A stretch of DNA of 13,552 nucleotides from the NCBI GenBank assembly GCA_029240015.1, contig JARBTU010000022.1:1-13552 (forward strand), read 5' to 3'. Below are positions 1-6,862 of this stretch, piece after piece. The position numbers were made by a program, and so were the translations under genes. This DNA comes from Oscillospiraceae bacterium (GTDB lineage Bacteria > Bacillota > Clostridia > Oscillospirales > Ruminococcaceae). The notes beneath the pieces were generated by a model. That model was not told the origin of the DNA, searched no databases, and saw only the letters and a program-made list of their open reading frames with translations. Every line of letters begins with the position of its first letter. Position 1 is the first letter of the stretch.

Positions 1-642
1 CTGAAGCTAATGGAAGGATTCGGTCAAACCGAAATCACTCTGTGCATTGCAAACCTTGTCAACAGCGAAACCAGACCCGGTTCCATGGGCAAGCCGACTC
101 CTCTTTATAATATTTACCTTGTGGATTCAAAAGATAATAGTGTAAAAGACGGCGAAGTAGGAGAAATTGTTTTAAGACCAAGAAACGATAACACCAAAGT
201 AGGCATCTATAAAGGCTATTTCCGTGATCCCGAGCTCACCCACAGTGTATGGAGGAACGATATTTATCATACCGGTGATACCGCGTATAAAGATGAAGAC
301 GGCTACTTTTGGTATGTGGGAAGAACGGATGACATGATTAAGTCTTCAGGGTACCGCATTGGACCATTCGAGATTGAAAGTGTCTTGATGGAACACCCCG
401 CTGTTTTGGAATGTGCGATTACAGGTGTTCCTGATGAAGTCAGGGGGCAAATCGTAAAGGCAACAATTGTTTTAACAAGCCAATACAAACCATCTGACGA
501 ACTTGCAAAAGAAATTCAAAACTATGTAAAACAAGCAACCGCTCCATATAAATATCCAAGAATCATAGAATTCATGGACGAGCTCCCAAAAACCATCAGC
601 GGGAAAATTCGCAGGGTTGAACTGAGAAACCAAGATAAATAA
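1..642 (+). CDS. AMP-forming acyl-CoA synthetase, C-terminal part (5' end outside window)
   Basis: The open frame runs in from base 1 (L-K-L-M-E-G-F-G-Q-T-E...) with no start in the window, so only about the last 213 residues are present. It belongs to the ANL adenylating superfamily. Visible motifs, in order: FGQTE (A5, aryl/acyl and ATP pocket), YHTGD (A7, ATP ribose-binding Asp), GRTDDMIKSSGYRIGPFEIE (A8 hinge) and PKTISGKIRR near the C terminus (A10, with the adenylation Lys). The family activates a carboxylic acid with ATP to an acyl-AMP and then forms the acyl-CoA. The hinge and C-terminal domain most resemble acetyl-CoA or medium-chain acyl-CoA synthetases. The substrate cannot be read because the acid-binding pocket is upstream of the window. 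The gene ends at TAA 640-642 and is followed by two terminator hairpins. It converges on the hydrogenase operon and is probably not functionally linked to it. Confidence 0.9.
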   Translation: MKLMEGFGQTEITLCIANLVNSETRPGSMGKPTPLYNIYLVDSKDNSVKDGEVGEIVLRPRNDNTKVGIYKGYFRDPELTHSVWRNDIYHTGDTAYKDEDGYFWYVGRTDDMIKSSGYRIGPFEIESVLMEHPAVLECAITGVPDEVRGQIVKATIVLTSQYKPSDELAKEIQNYVKQATAPYKYPRIIEFMDELPKTISGKIRRVELRNQDK

Positions 643-653
643 CAGCAAAAATT

Positions 654-683
654 AAAAGCCCGGCCGAATCGACCGGGCTTTTT
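654..683 (+). terminator. Rho-independent terminator of the acyl-CoA synthetase gene
   Basis: A GC-rich hairpin lies 12 nt after the stop codon. AAAGCCCGG (655-663) pairs with CCGGGCTTT (673-681), and the plus strand ends in a T run. The reverse strand also has a T run, so it may act in both directions. Confidence 0.85.
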
Positions 684-690
684 CACGCGC

Positions 691-724
691 AAAAAGGCAG
701 CTTGAAAATTTAAGCTGCCTTTTT
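691..724. terminator. Bidirectional terminator between the converging acyl-CoA synthetase and hydA
   Basis: A perfect 13-bp stem joins AAAAAGGCAGCTT (691-703) and AAGCTGCCTTTTT (712-724) around an 8-nt loop. The A run on one side and T run on the other give a U tract on either strand. It lies about 60 nt after the hydA stop on the minus strand, so it probably ends the hydrogenase operon and backs up the first terminator on the plus strand. Confidence 0.85.
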
Positions 725-784
725 ATCAATAACTTCTTCCCCTTACCGCTTTACCCAAAGCGGCCAAAGTTATTTGACATAAAA

Positions 785-2530
785 TTAAAATGTTCTCTTT
801 CTTGCAATATATTTCGTATGGAGAACTTCGTGTGCCTTGTGGCTTCCCGGTTTTTCCAAGAACTCGTCATAAATTTCTTTGATAACAGGGTTTTCATGAG
901 ACTTTCTGATTGGAAGCTGTTGGTCTTCTGCATAAATCGTTTTTGCTCTTTCTGCTTGAAGATCCACAAAGTTCTTAACAGATGCCGATTGAATCGGCTG
1001 TCCTCCGCCGTTTACACAGCCGCCAGGACATCCCATAATCTCGATAAAGTGATAATCCGCTTTACCTGCTTTAATATCATCAAGAAGTTTTCTTGCGTTT
1101 GAAAGTCCCGAAGCAACCGCAACTTTAACATCCATTCCTGCAACATTATATGTGGCTTCTTTAATCCCTTGTGTTCCGCGAACATCATCAAAGTCAAGCT
1201 TTTGAAGTTTTTCACCTGTCAAGGATTCCACAGCTGTTCTTAAAGCTGCTTCCATAACACCGCCGGTTGCACCAAATATAACCGCTGCACCCGTAGAGGA
1301 GCCCAACGCTGGGTCAAACTCTTCATCGGGAAGGCTGTTAAAGATGATACCTGCACGGTTAATCATGCGGGAAAGTTCTCTCGTTGTGATGGCAACATCT
1401 ACATCCGGAACGTCTGCGGCATTCTCGAATTCACGTCCCACTTCAAATTTTTTCGCAGTACAAGGCATTACACCCACAACATAAATATCTTTAGGATCAA
1501 GTCCCATTTTCTTTGCATAATAGGTTTTGGCAATTGCACCAAACATTTGCTGAGGCGACTTACATGAAGAAAGATTTTCGATGAAATCAGGATAATAATA
1601 CTCACAGAATTTTACCCAGCCCGGTGAACAGGATGTGATAAGCGGAAGTTTTCCCCCGTTTTTAACTCTGGTTAAAAATTCGTTTGCTTCTTCCATAATG
1701 GTAAGGTCAGCAGCAAAGTCAGTATCAAAAACCTCATCAAAACCAAGCCTTCTGAGTGCCGCAACCATCTTGCCTTTTACGTTTGTTCCAACAGGCATAC
1801 CGAACGCTTCTCCAAGGGTTACACGAATGGAAGGAGCTGTTTGAACAATAACGTGTTTGTCCGGATCAGCGATTGCATCCAATACTTTTTGCGTATCATC
1901 TTTTTCAGCAAGTGCACCTGTTGGACAGGCAACGATACATTGTCCGCACGAAACACAGCTTGTTTCGCTCAACCCAACTTCAAATGCACTTGCAATCTGT
2001 GTGTTGAATCCGCGGTTTACTGTATCAATAACAGATACGGTTTGAAGATTGCTGCACGCAGCAACACAACGGCGACAAAGAATACATTTGTTATTGTCGC
2101 GATACATGTGTACAGCGGAATCATCAATATCATAAGTTGGGCATTCGCCCTCATATTTAAGTTCATCATCAACGCCCATGGATTTACAAAGGCTTTGAAG
2201 TTCACAGTCCCCGCTTTTTACGCAAGACAAGCATTTTCTGTCATGTGTAGACAAGATAAGCTCAAGCGTAAGCTTTCTGGATTTTAAAACTTGCGGAGAA
2301 TTTGTGGTAATTTCCATACCCTCAGACACAGGATGCACACAAGCAGCAACAAGGCTTCTTGCGCCCTTTACCTCAACGACACAAATACGGCAAGCGCCAA
2401 TTGCATTAATATCTTTGAGGTAACAAAGAGTAGGAATTTCAATGCCTGCCAAACGTGCAGCTTCGAGAATGGTGGAACCCTGTGGCACGGTTAGAGACAT
2501 ACCATTTATTTTTATATTCACATTTCCCAT
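785..2530 (-). CDS. hydA: HydA, catalytic [FeFe]-hydrogenase subunit of the electron-bifurcating type
   Basis: This is a cytoplasmic H2-activating subunit, the partner of HydB and HydC (HndD in the Hnd system). Domains for the 581-residue product: plant-type [2Fe-2S] ferredoxin (C36, C47, C50, C64), a His-Cys NuoG-type [4Fe-4S] site (H96, C100, C103, C109), two [4Fe-4S] ferredoxin motifs (C149-C159 and C192-C202), the H-cluster domain with TSCSPGW (299-305), MPCTAK (355-360) and EIMGCPGGCVNGGGQP (497-512), and a C-terminal small-subunit-like tail ending near residue 575. This is the M3 (group A) layout, without the extra C-terminal [2Fe-2S] domain some relatives have. I chose ATG 2530 because AGGAG (2539-2543) sits 8 nt upstream. 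A GTG at 2539 overlaps that ribosome binding site. It is the last gene of the operon, 17 nt after hydB. Confidence 0.95.
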   Translation of the reverse strand: MGNVNIKINGMSLTVPQGSTILEAARLAGIEIPTLCYLKDINAIGACRICVVEVKGARSLVAACVHPVSEGMEITTNSPQVLKSRKLTLELILSTHDRKCLSCVKSGDCELQSLCKSMGVDDELKYEGECPTYDIDDSAVHMYRDNNKCILCRRCVAACSNLQTVSVIDTVNRGFNTQIASAFEVGLSETSCVSCGQCIVACPTGALAEKDDTQKVLDAIADPDKHVIVQTAPSIRVTLGEAFGMPVGTNVKGKMVAALRRLGFDEVFDTDFAADLTIMEEANEFLTRVKNGGKLPLITSCSPGWVKFCEYYYPDFIENLSSCKSPQQMFGAIAKTYYAKKMGLDPKDIYVVGVMPCTAKKFEVGREFENAADVPDVDVAITTRELSRMINRAGIIFNSLPDEEFDPALGSSTGAAVIFGATGGVMEAALRTAVESLTGEKLQKLDFDDVRGTQGIKEATYNVAGMDVKVAVASGLSNARKLLDDIKAGKADYHFIEIMGCPGGCVNGGGQPIQSASVKNFVDLQAERAKTIYAEDQQLPIRKSHENPVIKEIYDEFLEKPGSHKAHEVLHTKYIARKRTF

Positions 2531-2547
2531 CAGGTACACTCCTATTC

Positions 2548-4335
2548 TTACTTTTTAACAATTGCGTCGAAGCGGCATTTTTCCATACAAGCACCGCACT
2601 TAATACATTTGCTCTTGTCAATAACATGTGTTTTTTTCACTTCGCCCGAAATGGCGTTAACAGGACATACTCTTGCACAAAGCGTACAGCCTTTACATTT
2701 ATCATCAATAATTTCAAAGCTGAGCAATGATTTACAAACGCCGGACGGACATTTTTTGTCTACAACGTGAGCCATATACTCGTCTTTAAAAAAATGAAGT
2801 GTTGAAAGAACCGGGTTTGGAGCAGTTTGTCCCAATCCGCAAAGAGAATTGGATTTAATATGATAGCAAAGTTCTTCGAGCTTATCCAAATCGTCCAAAC
2901 TAGCTGTTCCGTGTGTAATCTTTGTTAGAATCTCAAGCATACGCTTGGTTCCCACACGACAAGGCACACACTTTCCGCAGCTTTCATCTACAGTGAATTC
3001 CAAGAAGAATTTGGCGATATCAACCATACAGGTATCTTCGTCCATAACAATTAATCCGCCCGAACCCATCATGGAACCGATGGAAATCAAGTTGTCATAA
3101 TCAATCGGAATATCAAAATGGCTTTCAGGGATACATCCACCGGATGGTCCGCCTGTTTGAGCCGCTTTAAATCTCTTGCCGTTAGGAATTCCTCCGCCGA
3201 TTTCGTCAACAACTTCACGTAGAGTCGTTCCCATAGGAACCTCCACAAGACCTGTGTTGTTAATTTTTCCTCCGAGTGCAAACACTTTTGTTCCTTTGGA
3301 TTTTTCAGTGCCCATGGAAGCAAACCAGTCTGCACCTTTAAGAATAATTTGAGGAATGTTTGAATACGTTTCCACGTTGTTAAGGATAGTTGGTTTTCCC
3401 CAAAGTCCTTTTTGAGCCGGGAAAGGAGGACGAGGACGAGGCTCACCGCGATGACCTTCAATAGAAGTCATAAGCGCTGTTTCCTCACCGCAAACAAATG
3501 CACCTGCGCCAAGTCTTAGTTCCATATCGAACGAGAAGTCCGAACCAAAAATATTATTCCCCAATAAACCGTATTCTCTCGCTTGATCGATCGCAATCTG
3601 CAAACGTTTGACAGCAATCGGGTACTCCGCACGAACATATACATAACCTTGGGACGCACCAATTGCATAACCTGCAATCGCCATCGCTTCGATTAGAACG
3701 TGAGGATCGCCTTCCAAGACAGACCTGTCCATGAATGCGCCCGGGTCCCCTTCGTCCGCGTTACAACAGACGTATTTTTGATCCGCGTCGTTCGCTCTTG
3801 CTAAACTCCACTTGATTCCGGTAGGGAATCCTCCGCCTCCACGACCACGAAGTCCGCTGTCTTTTATAATGCTGATAACTTCTTCCGGTGCATATTCGGT
3901 CAAGCATTTTCCCAGTGCCTCATATCCGTCATAAGCTATGTACTCATCGATGTCCTCAGGATTGATAACACCACAGTTTCTAAGCGCAACACGAAGTTGT
4001 TTTTTATAAAAGTTCGTTTCATTAAGAGATTTTACACCATCTTCCGTAACGGTTTCCGAATACAAAAGACGTGATACAATTCTTCCTTTTAAAAGGTGTT
4101 CTGAAACGATTTCCGGAATATCATCCGTTTTTACCATCGAATAAAAGCTACCTTCCGGATAAACGATCATGATTGGACCTAACGCACAAAGACCAAAACA
4201 TCCGGTTTTAATTACTTTTACTTCTTTTTCAAGTCCCTGACTTGCAATTTCCTGCTCAAGAACATTGATTATCTGTTCGCTGCCTGAAGAAGTACAACCG
4301 GTACCACCGCAGACAAGCACATGAGAACGATACAT
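2548..4335 (-). CDS. hydB: HydB, NuoF-like NADH/FMN subunit of the bifurcating hydrogenase
   Basis: This is the diaphorase and probable bifurcation subunit: it should bind FMN and NAD(H) and pass electrons between NAD, ferredoxin and HydA. The 595 residues show an N-terminal thioredoxin-fold [2Fe-2S] domain (C9, C14, C46, C50), the NuoF core with the glycine-rich GRGGGGFPTG loop (164-173), CNADEGDPGAF (191-201) and GAGAFVCGEETAL (276-288), an SLBB-like segment, the N3-type [4Fe-4S] ligands (C453, C456, C459, C499), and a C-terminal pair of [4Fe-4S] motifs (C547-C557 and C577-C587). The two added ends distinguish HydB/HndC from complex I NuoF. Two further cysteines (C529, C534) lie before the ferredoxin part. 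The start is ATG 4335, with AAGGAGG at 4343-4349, 7 nt upstream. The stop codon of the preceding gene lies inside that ribosome binding site, which suggests coupled translation. Confidence 0.95.
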   Translation of the reverse strand: MYRSHVLVCGGTGCTSSGSEQIINVLEQEIASQGLEKEVKVIKTGCFGLCALGPIMIVYPEGSFYSMVKTDDIPEIVSEHLLKGRIVSRLLYSETVTEDGVKSLNETNFYKKQLRVALRNCGVINPEDIDEYIAYDGYEALGKCLTEYAPEEVISIIKDSGLRGRGGGGFPTGIKWSLARANDADQKYVCCNADEGDPGAFMDRSVLEGDPHVLIEAMAIAGYAIGASQGYVYVRAEYPIAVKRLQIAIDQAREYGLLGNNIFGSDFSFDMELRLGAGAFVCGEETALMTSIEGHRGEPRPRPPFPAQKGLWGKPTILNNVETYSNIPQIILKGADWFASMGTEKSKGTKVFALGGKINNTGLVEVPMGTTLREVVDEIGGGIPNGKRFKAAQTGGPSGGCIPESHFDIPIDYDNLISIGSMMGSGGLIVMDEDTCMVDIAKFFLEFTVDESCGKCVPCRVGTKRMLEILTKITHGTASLDDLDKLEELCYHIKSNSLCGLGQTAPNPVLSTLHFFKDEYMAHVVDKKCPSGVCKSLLSFEIIDDKCKGCTLCARVCPVNAISGEVKKTHVIDKSKCIKCGACMEKCRFDAIVKK

Positions 4336-4347
4336 CTAAAATCCTCC

Positions 4348-4719
4348 TTACTTAGTGTTTGTACCGATTGTATATTCTGCAACAACATTTCCGTTGACAA
4401 TGTGGTCGGCAACGATTCTTGCAACTTTTTCAGCAGTCATTTTCACATATGTAGTCTTTTCTCCGTTCGGAGTATAGATTTCTACAACAGGTTCGTATTG
4501 ACAAATACCAATACATCCGGTTTGTGTAATGGCAACATGCTCAAGCTTTCTTTTTGCCACTTCTTCCGTAAAAGCGTTAAGAACAGGACGCGCACCGGCA
4601 GCAATTCCGCAAGTAGCCATCCCTACAACAACCCTGATACTTCCATGTATATCATCGCGAACATTTACACTGCTTTTTACTCTGTCTTTGATTGCTTTTA
4701 ATTCTGCCAAACTTTTCAT
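4348..4719 (-). CDS. HndB-like thioredoxin-fold [2Fe-2S] protein of the hydrogenase operon
   Basis: This is a 123-residue small protein of the (2Fe-2S) ferredoxin/thioredoxin-like family, placed as HndB is in four-subunit NADP-reducing hydrogenase operons. The visible core is GMATCGIAAGARPV (33-46) and TQTGCIGICQYEP (65-77). The second half keeps the CxxxC pair (C69, C73). The first half has a single Cys (C37) where HydB and HydC have CxxxxC, so only three candidate ligands are visible. The probable role is an accessory electron carrier or structural subunit of the hydrogenase. I chose ATG 4719, 11 nt after AAGGTGG (4731-4737). Upstream in-frame codons overlap the ribosome binding site and the previous gene. 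The previous gene's stop is in this ribosome binding site, and this gene's stop is in that of hydB. Confidence 0.88.
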   Translation of the reverse strand: MKSLAELKAIKDRVKSSVNVRDDIHGSIRVVVGMATCGIAAGARPVLNAFTEEVAKRKLEHVAITQTGCIGICQYEPVVEIYTPNGEKTTYVKMTAEKVARIVADHIVNGNVVAEYTIGTNTK

Positions 4720-4735
4720 CTTAATTTGCACCACC

Positions 4736-5284
4736 TTATATAATAATTTCGATGTTACTCTGATTTTCATCTATAAAATCTTTTATGAACAGCAGAACTT
4801 CGCCGGAATTGATTGGAACATCTTCCAGCTCCTTTTTGATTTCACGGGTATCCAAGCAAAACTCCTGATTATCTACTTTACTGTTGAATACAAAATCAAT
4901 GTCGGGGTTTACCGATATTAGAGACATCATCGTAGCAGCTATGTCTCCCATCGGCAACATGTCTATATGGTCTGTTTTATAACAAGCTTTTACCGTCGTT
5001 CCTTTACCAACAACAGAATCAAGGAAAAAGCTTCCCCCCGTCATCTCTGCCGTCATTTTGAAGAACGGAACGCCAAGTCCGACTTTTCTCGTGGTTCTTG
5101 TGGTAAAAAAGGGATTCATGACCTGCTCAACCTGTTCTTCACTCATACCACAGCCATTATCTTTAATTTCGATTTTAAGCGCACACTCGCTTGTTATTTT
5201 TTTAACAGATAAGTGTACAACCGTAGCATTGGCTTTTATAGAGTTCTGCACGATGTCAAGAATATTTAAAGAAAGCTCCTGCAT
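4736..5284 (-). CDS. Stand-alone HATPase (GHKL) protein within the hydrogenase operon
   Basis: This 182-residue protein has a histidine-kinase-type ATP-binding fold. It shows an N box (DIVQNSIKANA, 10-20, Asn14), a G1 box (DNGCGM, 42-47), an F-like segment (NPFFTTRTT, 57-65) and a G2 box (GLGVPFF, 69-75), then about 100 residues without a recognisable domain. There is no phospho-accepting His domain, sensor or membrane segment, so it is not a complete histidine kinase. It could be an ATP-dependent protein kinase like the anti-sigma kinases, or an ATP-gated regulator. It lies between hydC and the HndB-like gene, starting 5 nt after the hydC stop. No good ribosome binding site precedes ATG 5284, so it is probably made by translational coupling. 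The ATPase fold is clear. The function is inferred. Confidence 0.85.
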   Translation of the reverse strand: MQELSLNILDIVQNSIKANATVVHLSVKKITSECALKIEIKDNGCGMSEEQVEQVMNPFFTTRTTRKVGLGVPFFKMTAEMTGGSFFLDSVVGKGTTVKACYKTDHIDMLPMGDIAATMMSLISVNPDIDFVFNSKVDNQEFCLDTREIKKELEDVPINSGEVLLFIKDFIDENQSNIEIII

Positions 5285-5289
5285 AACTT

Positions 5290-5787
5290 TTATTCAGAAT
5301 ATTTTGCTAAAATATCATCAACATCGTCTGCACTAAGACGTCCGTAAACTTCATCGTTGACAGTTAAAACAGGCGCCAATCCGCATGCACCGATACAACG
5401 GCATGCATCCAAAGAAAATTTCCCGTCAGGTGTGCACTCTCCGCCTTTAATGTCCAACTTCTCCGCAAATTTGTCAAAGATATCGCCCGCACCTTTTACA
5501 TAGCATGCTGTTCCAAGACAGACCGAAATTTTGTATTTCCCTTTCGGATTCAATGAGAACTGAGAATAAAATGTTGCTACCCCGTATATTTCCGCCATCG
5601 AGATGTCCAGTCCTGTGGAAATCATCTGCAATACTTCAACAGGCAAATAGCCGTAAATTTCTTGTGCTTTTTGCAAAACAGGCATTAAAGCTCCCTTTTC
5701 TTCTTTGTAAGAAGAGATTACTTCCATTAGCTCTTGTTCCTGTTCTTGAGTGCCGCTAAATGCAATAGCGCACTTTTTGTTTGCCAT
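5290..5787 (-). CDS. hydC: HydC, NuoE-like [2Fe-2S] subunit of the bifurcating hydrogenase
   Basis: This is the small electron-transfer subunit that pairs with HydB (NuoE family; HndA in the Hnd system). The 165 residues have an N-terminal helical region with LMPVLQKAQEIYGYLP (34-49) and EIYGVATFYSQF (66-77), typical of NuoE. A thioredoxin-fold [2Fe-2S] domain follows with C90 and C95 (CLGTAC) and C131 and C135 (CIGAC). An extra C129 lies beside the cluster. Full length for the family. It is the first gene of the operon. The start is ATG 5787, with AAGGAGG (5796-5802) 8 nt upstream, and a consensus promoter lies about 110 nt further upstream. Confidence 0.95.
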   Translation of the reverse strand: MANKKCAIAFSGTQEQEQELMEVISSYKEEKGALMPVLQKAQEIYGYLPVEVLQMISTGLDISMAEIYGVATFYSQFSLNPKGKYKISVCLGTACYVKGAGDIFDKFAEKLDIKGGECTPDGKFSLDACRCIGACGLAPVLTVNDEVYGRLSADDVDDILAKYSE

Positions 5788-5897
5788 ATAGTTAACCTCC
5801 TTATTGAATCAATATGCAACAAAAAAAATTAAAAAGTCGAATGTTGACACATTTATATTAATTATAACATTTGATGCTTAAAAAAGCTATACTTGCT

Positions 5898-5927
5898 ATT
5901 ATAAATTTAAAAAAAATTATTTGTCAA
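5898..5927 (-). promoter_or_regulatory. Sigma-A promoter of the hydC-hydA operon
   Basis: On the minus strand, TTGACA (5922-5927) and TATAAT (5898-5903) are both perfect hexamers with an 18-bp spacer. Transcription would start near 5890 and give a leader of about 100 nt. A second, extended -10 (TGTTATAAT, 5861-5869 on the minus strand) lies closer to the gene but has no convincing -35. The leader also holds a loose inverted repeat (AATGTT 5840-5845, AACATT 5866-5871). Confidence 0.75.
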
Positions 5928-5940
5928 TTTTGTACAAAAT
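5927..5940. promoter_or_regulatory. Perfect 14-bp palindrome between the divergent promoters (operator candidate)
   Basis: ATTTTGTACAAAAT is fully self-complementary. It touches the -35 hexamer of the hydC promoter (5922-5927) and lies 22 bp upstream of the -35 of the opposite operon. A dimeric regulator here could control both operons. It does not match the Rex consensus I know (TTGTTAAnnnnTTAACAA type), so the regulator is unknown. Confidence 0.5.
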
Positions 5941-5962
5941 GCTTGAAACCAATTTTATTAGG

Positions 5963-5991
5963 TTGATGTTTTACTAAATTAAATGTATAAT
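5963..5991 (+). promoter_or_regulatory. Sigma-A promoter of the DRTGG-to-PHP operon
   Basis: TTGATG (5963-5968), a 17-bp spacer and TATAAT (5986-5991). Transcription would start near 5998, leaving a leader of about 50 nt before the GTG start at 6047. Confidence 0.75.
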
Positions 5992-6046
5992 TAAATTATC
6001 TTTATGCATTATTTATATAATTAAGAATTAATAGGAGGATGTTGCA

Positions 6047-6391
6047 GTGAATCTGAGTGATGTGAAGAATATCATTGATTGCCAGGTGATTTTTGGAGAG
6101 GATCGATTGGATCGGGAAATTCATACTGCTTGCGGCTCTGACATGATGAGCGATGTGCTGGCCTTTGTGAAAGATCAATCCATTTTATTAACAGGACTTG
6201 TAAATCCCCAGGTCATCAGAACTGCTGACATGATGGACATGGTTTGTATCGTTTTTGTCAGAGGGAAGCAGCCGGATGAAGCAATGATTCAGCTCGCACA
6301 GGAAAGAGATATCGTTTTAATGAGCACCTCTCACAGAATGTTCACTGCATGTGGCCTGTTGTGGGAAAATGGTCTGAGGGGAGGAAACTGA
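6047..6391 (+). CDS. DRTGG-domain protein, first gene of the putative sensory operon
   Basis: The 114-residue soluble protein matches the DRTGG family in its core: SILLTGLVNPQVIRTADMMD (45-64), then IVFVRGKQPDEAMIQLAQERDI and a C-terminal LMSTSHRMFTACGLL. DRTGG domains occur in phosphotransacetylases and with CBS or kinase modules. They are thought to be regulatory, and no reaction is established for the stand-alone form. It starts at GTG 6047, with AGGAGG (6033-6038) 8 nt upstream. No ATG fits. It begins an operon of five closely spaced genes and is paralogous in fold to the fourth gene. Since it sits with an ATPase and a hydrogenase-like sensor, a ligand-binding or partner-binding role is plausible but not shown. 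Confidence 0.85.
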   Translation: MNLSDVKNIIDCQVIFGEDRLDREIHTACGSDMMSDVLAFVKDQSILLTGLVNPQVIRTADMMDMVCIVFVRGKQPDEAMIQLAQERDIVLMSTSHRMFTACGLLWENGLRGGN

Positions 6392-6397
6392 CCCTTG

Positions 6398-6823
6398 ATG
6401 GATAATATCTTGAAACTTAAATATGACGTAGACGGAGATGATTTTACCCGCGCAGGGGAAGCTTCCGCCAGCGTAAAAAAAACACTAAAAAAAATGGGCG
6501 TTCCCGCAGACATAATCAGAAAGGCCGCCATTGCACTGTATGAGGGTGAAATCAACATGGTCATCCACGCGGACGGCGGGGAGATTGAAGTAGACATCAG
6601 CTCTAACAAAATCATAATGATTTTAAAAGATAAAGGAAAAGGTATTGAAAACATAGAACTTGCCATGCAGGAAGGCTATTCTACCGCTCCGGACGAAGTT
6701 CGATCTCTTGGATTCGGCGCCGGAATGGGACTTCCCAACATGAAAAAATATTCTGATGAAATGAGAATCGAAAGTACACTGAATATAGGAACCACGGTGT
6801 ATATGACCGTTTGCATCAGTTAA
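6398..6823 (+). CDS. RsbW/SpoIIAB-like ATP-binding protein (anti-sigma-type kinase fold)
   Basis: The 141-residue protein is a single HATPase domain of the serine-kinase/anti-sigma type. It has an N box ALYEGEINMVIHADGG (46-61, with Glu49, Asn53, His57), a G1 box DKGKGI (78-83) and a G2 loop GFGAGMGLPNMKKYSD (105-120). Relatives phosphorylate a Ser or Thr on an antagonist protein and bind a sigma factor. No STAS antagonist or sigma gene is in the window, so the target is unknown. AGGGGAGG ends at 6384, 13 nt before ATG 6398. A TTG at 6395 is 10 nt away and may be the true start. The gene begins 6 nt after the DRTGG stop codon. Confidence 0.88.
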   Translation: MDNILKLKYDVDGDDFTRAGEASASVKKTLKKMGVPADIIRKAAIALYEGEINMVIHADGGEIEVDISSNKIIMILKDKGKGIENIELAMQEGYSTAPDEVRSLGFGAGMGLPNMKKYSDEMRIESTLNIGTTVYMTVCIS

Positions 6824-6862
6824 CGCTATCGAAAAGATCGTCTGCCAAAGGAGGGATAGATC

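Noticed and set aside
1841..2287. A 148-codon open frame on the plus strand inside hydA
   Set aside because: It lies antisense to the cysteine-rich ferredoxin region of hydA, has no ribosome binding site and shows no family motif.
3087..3461. A 124-codon open frame on the minus strand inside hydB
   Set aside because: It is an alternative frame of hydB, whose own frame carries all NuoF motifs without interruption.
4321..4921. Plus-strand open frames of 126 and 130 codons opposite the HndB-like and HATPase genes
   Set aside because: They are shadows of well-supported minus-strand genes, with no start signals or recognisable motifs.
5844..5868. TTGACA on the plus strand followed by TATAAC as a second promoter for the DRTGG operon
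   Set aside because: The spacer is only 13 bp, too short for sigma-A, and a better promoter lies at 5963-5991.
5788..6046. A Rex operator in the divergent hydrogenase promoter region
   Set aside because: Rex is an obvious candidate for NADH-linked control, but I find no TTGTTAA/TTGTGA-type inverted repeat. The palindrome present has another sequence.
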